A stretch of DNA of 24,706 bases from Paracoccaceae bacterium (GTDB lineage Bacteria > Pseudomonadota > Alphaproteobacteria > Rhodobacterales > Rhodobacteraceae): the NCBI GenBank assembly GCA_019090405.1, contig JAHRVZ010000157.1, positions 1 through 24,706 on the forward strand, given 5' to 3'. Under the pieces are notes generated by a model. That model did no database searches. It saw only the letters and a list, made by a program, of their open reading frames with translations, and was not told the origin of the DNA. Position 1 is the stretch's first letter, and every line of letters starts with the position of its first letter. Shown here one piece after another: positions 1 to 7,880 of the stretch. Made by a program: the position numbers and the translations under genes.

Positions 1-1
1 G

Positions 2-1030
2 GCCCGGGCGGGCCATGCTGAGAAGTCTCCTGAACACTCTGAACCATTACGCCCAGTGGTCAGTCAGATAGCCGGCGAAACCGTCGATTCATCGCGAGAT
101 TATGTAGGTATAGTATCTGCTCGGGTCGAGGTTGATCTTGGGTTTCCCGTATCAGGCACTATTGCAACCCGCACGGTCGGTCTTGGAGATCCCGTGCACC
201 AGGGTGAAATTCTGGCTCAACTGGATCCAGAATCACTCGAGGCCGGGGTCTGGGCGGCGCGTGCCGGTGTGGTTGTTGCAACCCACCAGCTTGCCTCGGA
301 GCGCGACACGATGGAGCGCGAACGGACACTGGTTGAACGTGGAGTGGAAAGCCAGTCGCGTCTCGAAGACGCCGAGCGTGCACATGCCGCAGCCAGCGCC
401 CGGCTTGCGCAGGCGCAGGCTGCCCTTAAGCGGGCCGAAGATTTGCTGAACGCCGCGACACTATATGCGCCCTTTGATGGAGTAATTACGTCCGTTCTGG
501 TCGAAGCCGGAACGGCGGTATCAACCGGTCAGGCAGTTGTGCGCCTTGCGGGGACAGAGGACCGCGAGGTTGTAATTGACTTCAGCGAAGCCGAACTGGC
601 GGCACTTCCCAGAAATTCTGAATTCGAAGCAAAATTGCTGGCAGTGCGTGATACCGTTGCCGCAATCCGCTTGGAATCCATTGATCCGGTCGCAGACAGC
701 CAAACGCGCACCCGGCGGGCTCATTTCTCACTTATTGATCCACCCCCCGCGTTTCGCATCGGCGCGCTGGTTCGTGTCTTGCCGCCACGCAACGGTAGCC
801 GCGCCATCGTGATGCCCATCTCGGCCATTCTAAATCATAAGGACGGGCCACATGTCTGGCTGGTATCACGTCCGGACGGAATGGTGCGCCGGGCGCCGGT
901 CACTCTTGGCCAGGATCTGGGCAATCGTGTGCTGATAACCTCGGGTATCGACATGGGACAAGAAGTCATCGTCAAAGGTATCAACTCGATCAAGGACGGG
1001 CAAATCGTTGGCCCGCGTGTGCGTCAATGA
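2..1030 (+). CDS. RND efflux periplasmic adaptor (HlyD/MFP family), 5' partial
   Basis: Membrane-fusion adaptor that would link the inner-membrane RND pump encoded next to an outer-membrane channel. The frame is open from base 2 without a stop, and the in-frame residues before the GTG at 56 (ending LRPVVSQIAGE) look like normal adaptor sequence. I therefore take the gene to be cut by the left edge rather than starting at 56; the signal peptide or lipobox would lie outside. The visible order is a beta strand and first lipoyl half (VSGTIATRTVGLGDPVHQGE), an alpha-helical hairpin rich in Ala, Glu and Arg, a second lipoyl half (LYAPFDGVITSVLVEAG), then beta-barrel and membrane-proximal domains ending at VKGINSIKDGQIV. 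The stop overlaps the pump start by 4 bases (ATGA), so the two are translationally coupled. The efflux substrate cannot be told. No outer-membrane channel gene is in view. Confidence 0.9.
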   Translation, partial: ARAGHAEKSPEHSEPLRPVVSQIAGETVDSSRDYVGIVSARVEVDLGFPVSGTIATRTVGLGDPVHQGEILAQLDPESLEAGVWAARAGVVVATHQLASERDTMERERTLVERGVESQSRLEDAERAHAAASARLAQAQAALKRAEDLLNAATLYAPFDGVITSVLVEAGTAVSTGQAVVRLAGTEDREVVIDFSEAELAALPRNSEFEAKLLAVRDTVAAIRLESIDPVADSQTRTRRAHFSLIDPPPAFRIGALVRVLPPRNGSRAIVMPISAILNHKDGPHVWLVSRPDGMVRRAPVTLGQDLGNRVLITSGIDMGQEVIVKGINSIKDGQIVGPRVRQ

Positions 1031-4000
1031 AAGATCGTTTCAACCTGTCTGACTGGGCTTTGCAGCACCGGTCTTTTGTTTGGTACCTGATGATCATCAG
1101 CATGCTTGCGGGTGCCATGTCTTATATCAATATCGGCCGCGAAGAAGACCCGAATTTCACCATCAAGACTATGGTTATCTCGGCGGTCTTACCCGGTGCC
1201 ACAGTGCAGGAAACGCTGGATCAGGTGACCGAAAGGATCGAAAAGAAGCTGCTGGAAGTGGACGAACTTGACTATACCAAATCCATCACATGGCCCGGCC
1301 GCACCATCGTCTATGTCAATCTTAAGGCCACGACACGCGGCCCGCTGATTGACCTGACCTGGCAGCGGGTGCGTAACATGATGGGCGATATTCGCGGTGA
1401 ATTTCCGCCCGAATTTGCCGGATTTCATTTCAACGACAATTTTGGAGACGTGTTCGGCAATATCTACGCCTTTACCTCTGACGGATTTTCCCCGCGCGAA
1501 GTACGCGACCTGATCGAAGATGTCCGCCGTGACGTGCAGCAACTGGACGATGCAGGCAATGTCATTGTGTTCGGTGACCGCCAAGAGGTGATTTATCTGG
1601 ATTTCTCACCGGAAAAAATGGCCTCGCTTGGTGTCAGTCTGGAACAGGTTCAGGCAACGCTTGCCGCGCAGAATGCCATCGTGCCGTCTGGTGTTATCGA
1701 CTCGGGTCCTGAACAGGTTCTGGTGCGCGTCGGCGGGCAATTCCTAAGCGCCAAAAGCCTAGAGGCCATCAATCTGATCTTTGATGATCGCTTTATCCGC
1801 CTGACCGATGTGGCCACTATCCGCCACGGGTATAAAGACCCGCCCGCCGAACTGTTCCGCTTTAACGGACAAGAGGCGGTTGGTCTTGGGGTAGGAATGC
1901 GCACCGGCGCCAATATTCTGGCCTTTGGAAAGGAACTGGACAATGTGATTGAAAACGCCCAGTCGCAGTTGCCGATCGGCGTAGAAATTCACAAAGTGTC
2001 CGACCAGCCCGCAATTGTCGACGAAGCTGTCAGTCACTTCACCAAAGCGTTGATCGAGGCAGTCGGCATTGTCATGCTGGTCAGCCTGGTCGCGGTTGGG
2101 CTGCGCGCTGGTCTGGTGGTTGCAATGGCGGTACCGCTGACATTGGGAATTACGTTTGTGATCATGCAGTATACCGGTTTTACCCTGCAGCGGATTTCAC
2201 TTGGCGCACTTATTATTGCGCTTGGTCTGCTGGTTGATGATGCGATGATCGCCGTGGAAACGATGATTTTCCGACTTGAAAAGGGCGACGGGCGACGCGA
2301 AGCGGCCTCTTATGCGTGGCGCACGATTGCGTTTCCAATGCTCACGGGCACCTTGGTCACAGTTGCCGGGTTCATTCCGATCGGGTTGAACAGCTCAGCG
2401 GCCGGCGAATTCACCTTTTCGCTGTTTGTAGTTATTGCCGTGTCGTTGCTTGTCAGCTGGATTGTGGCTGTATTGTTCAGCCCGTTGCTGGGAGTGACGT
2501 TCCTGCCCAAGGATCTGGGACACAAGCATTCGGGGCCGGGGTTTTTGATGCGGGGCTTTCACCGTGTCTTGCGCGGCGTTATGTGGGCGCGCTGGCCCAC
2601 ACTGATCCTGACGGTTGCTGCTTTTGCAGTCTCGATCTATGGCATGCGCTATGTCGAGCAACAGTTCTTTCCCAGCTCTGATCGCACCGAACTTTTGATT
2701 GACATGACGCTGTCGCAAAATGCCTCGATCGAAGAGACCGCCTCGCAGGTTTCTCAAATGGAAGAGCACCTGAAGGGACGCAGCGAAGTCCAGTATTGGT
2801 CCAGCTACGTAGGACGTTCCGCGCCCCGATTCCTGTTACCTTCGGAACCAAAATCCCCAGCTCCGAATTTTGGCCAAATCATCATTCAGACACCATCCAT
2901 CGAAGCACGAAATACGCTGCGGGCAGAGTTGAATGCGACGGCCCGCGCGGAATTTTCGGGCACGGATGTGCTGGTCAAGCTGCTGGATATCGGCCCCCCC
3001 GTCGGGCGGCCCGTACAATACCGTCTGTCTGGACCAGAGATTAGCAAAGTCCGGGATCTGGGTCGGGAAATGGCGGCTGTGGTTGCCAGCGACGACCGGC
3101 TAGAGAGCATTGCCCTGGACTGGAACGCACCTGCGCGTGTGATCCGGGTCGATATTTTGCAGGATAAGGCGCGCCAGCTTAACCTAACCGCGCGTGACAT
3201 CGCCACCTCTCTGAACATGATCTATGATGGTGCTGCCGTGACCAAGCTGCGGGATCAAACCTATCTGGTAGATATTATCTCACGCGGCAGCCGTGAGGCC
3301 GCGCGGTCCATCGAGCCTTTGTTCAATCTTCAACTAAATACCGCGACAGGTGGTACCATTCCGCTCTCCAGCGTGGCTGATTTTCGTTTTGAAACCGAAC
3401 AGCCTGTGGTTGTTCAACGGAACCGTATGCCGACTGTCACGGTCGAAGCCGCTGTTGCCACAAAGGATCAGCCTGCAACGATCGTAAAGGATCTAACCGA
3501 CCGCATTGTTGCGTTCCGCGCGACACTTCCCCCCGGATACCTGATCGAAGTCGGGGGGGCGGTTGAAAAAAGCACTGAATCCCAAGGACCGATTGCTGCC
3601 GTGGCCCCGTTGATGGTGCTCATAATCATCACGCTTGTGATGGTGCAGATGCAGAGTTTCCGCAATGCCTTTATCGTGCTGTCTGTTGCCCCTTTGGGTC
3701 TGATTGGCGTTGTCGCTGCGCTCTTGTTGTTCAAGGCTCCGATGGGGTTTGTGGCGGTCCTTGGTGTTTTAGCGCTGGGTGGCATCCTGATTCGCAACTC
3801 GATTATTCTGGTAGACAGGATCGAGGCTTTGCGCGCGAATGGGGTAAAGGCCTGGGATGCGGTGTTTGAAGCCACGGAAACCCGCGCCCGTCCGATTGTA
3901 CTGACGGCATCTGCGGCCAGTCTGGCCCTTATCCCGATATCAAGCCAGGTTTTCTGGGGTCCGATGGCTTTTGCGCTTATGGGCGGGATCATTGCTGGCA

Positions 4001-4068
4001 CGTTTATCACGCTGACATTTGTTCCTGCGCTATATCTGGTTGTGTTCAGGATCAAACGAGAATCGTAA
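1027..4068 (+). CDS. RND efflux pump permease (AcrB-like superfamily)
   Basis: Proton-driven inner-membrane efflux permease of 1013 residues, the usual size for a trimeric RND pump. There is a first membrane helix near residues 15-33 and a large periplasmic porter domain starting at NIGREEDPNF. A first block of membrane helices carries the proton-relay pair Asp404-Asp405 (GLLVDDAMI). A second periplasmic domain begins near YVEQQFFPSSDR, and a final helix block ends near residue 1008. At the place where AcrB has the TM10 relay Lys (Lys940), this protein has Arg923 (GGILIRNSIILVD), a feature of one RND branch rather than a defect. It is coupled to the adaptor through ATGA. Bases 4069-4185 after the stop show no clear terminator. 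Family call is secure; the substrate (drug, lipid or metabolite) is unknown. Confidence 0.95.
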   Translation: MKDRFNLSDWALQHRSFVWYLMIISMLAGAMSYINIGREEDPNFTIKTMVISAVLPGATVQETLDQVTERIEKKLLEVDELDYTKSITWPGRTIVYVNLKATTRGPLIDLTWQRVRNMMGDIRGEFPPEFAGFHFNDNFGDVFGNIYAFTSDGFSPREVRDLIEDVRRDVQQLDDAGNVIVFGDRQEVIYLDFSPEKMASLGVSLEQVQATLAAQNAIVPSGVIDSGPEQVLVRVGGQFLSAKSLEAINLIFDDRFIRLTDVATIRHGYKDPPAELFRFNGQEAVGLGVGMRTGANILAFGKELDNVIENAQSQLPIGVEIHKVSDQPAIVDEAVSHFTKALIEAVGIVMLVSLVAVGLRAGLVVAMAVPLTLGITFVIMQYTGFTLQRISLGALIIALGLLVDDAMIAVETMIFRLEKGDGRREAASYAWRTIAFPMLTGTLVTVAGFIPIGLNSSAAGEFTFSLFVVIAVSLLVSWIVAVLFSPLLGVTFLPKDLGHKHSGPGFLMRGFHRVLRGVMWARWPTLILTVAAFAVSIYGMRYVEQQFFPSSDRTELLIDMTLSQNASIEETASQVSQMEEHLKGRSEVQYWSSYVGRSAPRFLLPSEPKSPAPNFGQIIIQTPSIEARNTLRAELNATARAEFSGTDVLVKLLDIGPPVGRPVQYRLSGPEISKVRDLGREMAAVVASDDRLESIALDWNAPARVIRVDILQDKARQLNLTARDIATSLNMIYDGAAVTKLRDQTYLVDIISRGSREAARSIEPLFNLQLNTATGGTIPLSSVADFRFETEQPVVVQRNRMPTVTVEAAVATKDQPATIVKDLTDRIVAFRATLPPGYLIEVGGAVEKSTESQGPIAAVAPLMVLIIITLVMVQMQSFRNAFIVLSVAPLGLIGVVAALLLFKAPMGFVAVLGVLALGGILIRNSIILVDRIEALRANGVKAWDAVFEATETRARPIVLTASAASLALIPISSQVFWGPMAFALMGGIIAGTFITLTFVPALYLVVFRIKRES

Positions 4069-4185
4069 TCTGACAGTCGCGCCCACACACATCGGCTGAC
4101 CGCACTCCAGCTTTCAGTTTTTGGTCAACTGAATGAACTGCCCGTCTGTGATCCGCTTCTTCACTGGCCGGTCCGTTTATTTCTC

Positions 4186-4460
4186 TGCCCCCTGAAAACT
4201 GAACCGTTTTGATTTAGTGTTTTCTGCTTTACCCTTCCTGACTGGCAGGAGGAGTCTCCGTAATGGTCAAGCCGTTTTTCTCAGTCCATTTCCGGCTATC
4301 GCGCAATAGAGCGTCGCAAGTACAAGAAGTTTGCGCATGATAGCTGAAACGGCGGCCTTATTCATTTTGCGGCAAACCTGGATCGTGACTTCTCTGCAGA
4401 TCAACCCGACCAGAAATATGCAGGCAATATCAGCTACGTTTGGACCCACGAAAGCGTGAC
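4186..4460 (+). pseudogene. Degenerate IS3-family transposase (OrfB) remnant
   Basis: Bases 4186-4205 (TGCCCCCTGAAAACTGAACC) resemble an IS3-family left end. A short segment follows that may be the start of orfA (ATG at 4263). From 4309 one frame reads ERRKYKKFAHDS, then a TGA at 4345-4347, then HFAANLDRDFSADQPDQKYA and GNISYVWTHE up to about 4458. The second part matches the start of the OrfB integrase core, normally NL-x-RDF...PDQKWAGDITYVWT. In functional family members the residue after Gly is the first catalytic Asp of the DDE triad; here it is Asn (AAT, 4426-4428). An in-frame stop, loss of the catalytic Asp and absence of the rest of the core mean this is dead. No right end was found. 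Confidence 0.7.
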
Positions 4461-4573
4461 AGGTCCAAGCGTGACAAGACCAGTCAAAAAAGACACCGCT
4501 TGCAACATCAAAACCAGACGGTGCAATCAATCACACAATCGAACCAGAGCCTCCAAAACTCAAGCCGCTCTGA

Positions 4574-4705
4574 TCGCTCAATCTGTTTAACGACGAACAC
4601 GCTTTCCCAGATGCGCCGGGAATGCTCTACGCTGCCTTGGCTCCACTGTCGGCCTGGCAGCCTCGAGTTTGGCTTCGATCAAAAAGCACTTGTTCTTTGA
4701 AATAA
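4574..4705 (+). other. Short open frame, possible gene remnant, unidentified
   Basis: A frame runs open between TGA (4571-4573) and TAA (4703-4705). It reads SLNLFNDEHAFPDAPG followed by MLYAALAPLSAWQPR. The composition is plausible for a protein fragment, but I recognise no family, there is no convincing start or ribosome site, and it sits beside IS debris. It could be a scrap of an older gene or chance. Confidence 0.15.
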
Positions 4706-4726
4706 ACAAACGTAACTATGTATAGA
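4697..4726 (+). promoter_or_regulatory. Candidate sigma70-type promoter for the TRAP operon
   Basis: TTGAAA (4697-4702) and TATAGA (4721-4726) are separated by 18 bases, about 90 bases upstream of the first TRAP gene. The -35 differs from consensus at one base and the -10 at two. The -10 runs into a triple 8-bp repeat, a sensible place for a regulator. This is seen by eye only. Confidence 0.35.
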
Positions 4727-4747
4727 AGTTAAGAAGTTAAGAAGTTT
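4724..4747 (+). repeat. Three tandem copies of an 8-bp unit
   Basis: The units are AGAAGTTA (4724-4731), AGAAGTTA (4732-4739) and AGAAGTTT (4740-4747). They overlap the candidate -10 and the start-point region of the TRAP operon. They could be an iterated regulator site or simple slippage. Confidence 0.6.
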
Positions 4748-4816
4748 AACTGTGAGTATTCACGCTCGTTTTATTGGCGATGGGTAAGCGCGCAGTCAGA
4801 CGGACGGGGGGATCAA

Positions 4817-5311
4817 TTGGCTTTTCATACTGCTGTGAAAAAGATCTCGGCTGGCGGTGAAATAGCTGCTCGCACGGCGCTCGTGCTGATGGTGGTGCAC
4901 GTCTGCGCCGAGGCAATAGGGCGGTATATCTTTAATCAACCGCTTCCCATGACTATCGAAATCGTCGCTTATTACTATCTCGTGGCGCTCGTCTTTTTGC
5001 CATTGGCCAGTGTCGAATTGGCCGACGGCCATACCAAGGTTGAGCTGCTCGCCGAGATGATCGGCCCCCGATCTTCGGCAGTCACCGAACTCATTTCGGG
5101 CTTTCTGTCAATCGGTATTGTCGCACTGATTACAGTTGCGACCTTTCACGAGGCAATCACTCAAACCCGCATTAGTGCAGTCGCAAGCGGCCCATTTTTC
5201 GATTTGCCGGTGTGGCCCACACGGTGGATTGTAACTTTGGGTTTCACCTTGTTTCTCGTGGCACTCATCACACGGCTCCCAGAGATCAAGCGCCGGGTTT
5301 TTGCGGCGTAG
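4817..5311 (+). CDS. TRAP transporter small permease (DctQ family)
   Basis: Small membrane subunit of a tripartite ATP-independent periplasmic transporter. It pairs with the large permease to import an organic acid delivered by the binding protein, using a sodium gradient in known systems. It has 164 residues, typical for the family, with about four hydrophobic helices (near 18-38, 48-65, 88-108 and 132-152). The family-like stretch FNQPLPMTIEIVAYYYLVAL precedes FLPLASVELADGHTKVELL. I accept the TTG at 4817 because GGGGGGA (4806-4812) lies directly before it; an in-frame GTG at 4835 is an alternative that loses six residues. It is first in an operon with order small permease, large permease, binding protein, which differs from the common P-Q-M order. 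Confidence 0.88.
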   Translation: MAFHTAVKKISAGGEIAARTALVLMVVHVCAEAIGRYIFNQPLPMTIEIVAYYYLVALVFLPLASVELADGHTKVELLAEMIGPRSSAVTELISGFLSIGIVALITVATFHEAITQTRISAVASGPFFDLPVWPTRWIVTLGFTLFLVALITRLPEIKRRVFAA

Positions 5312-5362
5312 AATGTGCTTTTACAGATTAAAATCAGCAGCATCAAAGGAGGCCCCTAAGCC

Positions 5363-6676
5363 ATGATGAACGTGACTATTGGATTCATCGGTTTGGGAGG
5401 ACTTGTGGTCCTGCTGTTCCTCAGAATGCACGTTGGATTGGCGCTTGCTCTTGTTTCCTTTCTGGGGCTGACGGCCATCCGCGGCTTTGATTCTGCCTAT
5501 GGTGCACTTAGGAACTTGCCCTACGATTTTGCCGCGAGTTGGGGTTTGACCGCAATACCGATGTTCCTGCTGATGGGCGCGATCGCCTACCACGGGGGGT
5601 TGACGTCCGGTTTGTTCAGGGCGGCGAAGGCTTGGCTGGGGCAGTTGCCTGGTGGGCTGGCGGTGGCGTCCACCATGGCCTGCGCCATGTTTGCAGCCGT
5701 CAGCGGCTCTAGCCTGGCGACGGCTTCCGCAATGGGACGGATCGCCATACCCGAGATGCTTCAGGCGCGTTACGATGCCGGGCTGGCGGCTGGTTCTGTC
5801 GCTGCGGCCGGAACAATAGGCTCTCTGATTCCACCCAGCATCCTTATGATACTCTATGCCGTCTTTACCGAGCAATCGATCAGCATGTGTTTGATGGCCG
5901 GGATTCTTCCCGGTTTGCTGACGGCGTTTATGTATTCCGCCATGATCGTTCTGCGCTGTTCATTCAATGATCAGCTCGCCCCGGCGGTCGATGCTTCGTC
6001 CTGGAAAGAACGGTTTGCCTCTGGGAAAGAAGTATGGCCCGTGGTGGCGGTTGCCGTCGGCGTCGTCGTGACGATTTATGCGGGCCTCGCCACCGAGGGT
6101 GAGGCCGCCGGTATCGGTGCCGCGCTCATGGCTATCGTGGCGTTCGTGCACTTGCGGCGCGGGTCCAGAAAAAAGGCATTCATGGATGCTGCTCGTGAAA
6201 CAGTTCTGTCGACCTCCTCGATCCTTTTGATAGCCATTGGCGCCAGCTTGCTAACCCGCTTTGTCGTGGTCAGCGGCATTCCCCGGTTCATCAGCTCTCA
6301 GATCATCGCGATGGATTTGAGCACGACGATGGTACTGTTCGCCATCGCGGTTTTCACCATCATTCTGGGAATGTTTCTCGACCCCATGGGCGTTTTGTTG
6401 ATCACGCTGCCGATCGCGCTGCCGCTTATCGAGGCTGCGAATATCGACCTGATCTGGTTCGCCGTCATCATGATCAAGCTGATCGAAATCGGTTTGATCA
6501 CGCCGCCCATAGGGATGAATGTCTTCGTGATCAAAGGCGTTGTTGGTAACAGCATACCGCTGAGCACCATCTTTCGCGGAATAGGCTGGTTCGTTGCCGT
6601 TGAAATTCTGACGCTTATTATTCTGATATTATTCCCGCAAATATCCCTATTCATTCCTAATCTGATGGTTAATTAG
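5363..6676 (+). CDS. TRAP transporter large permease (DctM family)
   Basis: Transport-pore subunit of the TRAP system, 437 residues, almost wholly hydrophobic with roughly a dozen helices. Family-like signatures include GLTAIPMFLLMGAIAYHGG near residue 60, FAAVSGSSLATASAMGRIAI near residue 110 and AAGTIGSLIPPSILMILYAV near 150; the Gly-Ser-rich and Pro-Pro turns are typical of DctM. The C-terminal half has ILGMFLDPMGVLLITLPIAL and IGLITPPIGMNVFVIKGV. A strong ribosome site AAAGGAGG (5346-5353) precedes ATG 5363; the next codon is also ATG, so 5366 could serve. It lies 51 bases after the small permease. Substrate is unknown; local genes suggest a carboxylic acid that is then CoA-activated. Confidence 0.95.
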   Translation: MMNVTIGFIGLGGLVVLLFLRMHVGLALALVSFLGLTAIRGFDSAYGALRNLPYDFAASWGLTAIPMFLLMGAIAYHGGLTSGLFRAAKAWLGQLPGGLAVASTMACAMFAAVSGSSLATASAMGRIAIPEMLQARYDAGLAAGSVAAAGTIGSLIPPSILMILYAVFTEQSISMCLMAGILPGLLTAFMYSAMIVLRCSFNDQLAPAVDASSWKERFASGKEVWPVVAVAVGVVVTIYAGLATEGEAAGIGAALMAIVAFVHLRRGSRKKAFMDAARETVLSTSSILLIAIGASLLTRFVVVSGIPRFISSQIIAMDLSTTMVLFAIAVFTIILGMFLDPMGVLLITLPIALPLIEAANIDLIWFAVIMIKLIEIGLITPPIGMNVFVIKGVVGNSIPLSTIFRGIGWFVAVEILTLIILILFPQISLFIPNLMVN

Positions 6677-6733
6677 AAAATGAAATTGATAAGGCTTTAC
6701 TAACGCTAACCGTATCTTAATGGAGGAAAAAAG

Positions 6734-7861
6734 ATGATCGGAACACTACTAAAAACAACATGCGTGGGCTTGGCTGCAAGCCTGACGCTTATGACGGCAT
6801 CGACTGCGCACGCAGGGGACGCCCGCCAGCTTCTCTATGCAAATTATCAGCCACCAACGAACGCGGCAAACCAATTCGGATATGGTCCGTACTTTGATGC
6901 GGTTACTAAAGCCACGAACAATGAACTAACCTTTGATTTGGTGACAGGCGGTGCGTTGCTCGGGGCCAAGGCCATGCTGCCCGGCCTGCGTGACGGACTC
7001 GCCGATGGTGGTTTTGTCGTGACGCTCTATACACCAAGCGACCTTCCCCGCGATTCAATGCTGTCCGAGATGGCGCTGATCGGTGAAAACTCTGCTGTCA
7101 TGGCGGCGGCGGTGGCTGAAACCGTTCTTCTGGACTGCCCCGATTGCCTGGCTGATTGGGATAAGAACGGCGTAGCCTATGTCGCACCTTATGCCACAAT
7201 GCCTTACTATCTGATGTGCAAGGGCGAACTGAAAAGCAGCGCCGACATCAAAGGCAAGAAAGTCCGCGCTGTCGGCGCGTGGGGTAAATGGATCAGCGAG
7301 CTGGGAGGCGTGCCGGTCAATCTACCTTCGTCAGAAGTCTATCAGGCGCTCGAAAGGGGCCAGGCCGATTGCGCTCTTGGTGCGATTGCATGGCTGAAAC
7401 AGCTTTCACTTATCGAACAGGTCGACACAATCGTCGATATTCCGATGGGTACATTCCACGGCGGTGGCTATGTGGTCTATTCCAAAAGCACCTGGGACAA
7501 GCTGAGCAAAGACCAGCGATCAGCACTGATCACCAATGCACCGATCGCAATGTCGGGCGAGATCTTTCGCGGTTACCTGCCTGAAAGCGTTGAGTCACGG
7601 CAAATGGCGGTCGACAAGGGTGTAACGTTTCTGGCGCCCGATGACGTGCTGCTCGAAAAGCTTGAAGCCTATAAGACCAACGAGGCTGAACTCGTTGCCA
7701 CTATTGCAGAAGGCCGTGGTGTCGAAAACGCACGCGAAATCATTGCGACGCTCATCGAAAACAAGGCCAAGTGGGAAGGCCTGAGCGCCGAATTCGGTGA
7801 TGACCCCGATAAGTACGAAGAAGTACTGCTTCGCGAAATCTACTCGAAGGTTCAGCCGTAA
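6734..7861 (+). CDS. TRAP periplasmic substrate-binding protein (DctP family)
   Basis: Extracytoplasmic solute receptor that hands the ligand to the TRAP permeases. It has a clear Sec signal peptide (Lys7, hydrophobic core VGLAASLTLM, likely cleavage after Ala-His-Ala27). Total length is 375 residues, slightly above the usual 320-350. The central block IKGKKVRAVGAWGKWISELG with PSSEVYQALERGQADCALG is the DctP ligand-binding signature; Arg178 is the residue that in known members forms the salt bridge with the substrate carboxylate, so an acid ligand is expected. There is a ribosome site GGAGG before ATG 6734. The next gene starts 20 bases on, which links uptake directly to the CoA genes and is the best evidence that the imported compound is the pathway substrate. 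Confidence 0.93.
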   Translation: MIGTLLKTTCVGLAASLTLMTASTAHAGDARQLLYANYQPPTNAANQFGYGPYFDAVTKATNNELTFDLVTGGALLGAKAMLPGLRDGLADGGFVVTLYTPSDLPRDSMLSEMALIGENSAVMAAAVAETVLLDCPDCLADWDKNGVAYVAPYATMPYYLMCKGELKSSADIKGKKVRAVGAWGKWISELGGVPVNLPSSEVYQALERGQADCALGAIAWLKQLSLIEQVDTIVDIPMGTFHGGGYVVYSKSTWDKLSKDQRSALITNAPIAMSGEIFRGYLPESVESRQMAVDKGVTFLAPDDVLLEKLEAYKTNEAELVATIAEGRGVENAREIIATLIENKAKWEGLSAEFGDDPDKYEEVLLREIYSKVQP

Positions 7862-7880
7862 CACTAATGGAGACTAACCA

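Larger units (their letters stand above)
4069..4816. other. Gene-poor stretch between RND and TRAP operons
   Basis: No intact gene is supported here. From left to right it holds about 115 bp with nothing recognisable, a decayed IS3-family transposase fragment with a possible IS left end (4186-4460), a short unexplained open frame (4574-4705), a candidate promoter (4697-4726) and a triple 8-bp repeat (4724-4747). The stop-riddled character and IS debris suggest a scar between two gene blocks that were joined by insertion and deletion. Confidence 0.7.

Noticed and set aside
4069..4185. Search for a terminator after the RND permease.
   Set aside because: I found only weak partial repeats (around GGTCAACTG) and no stem followed by a T run.
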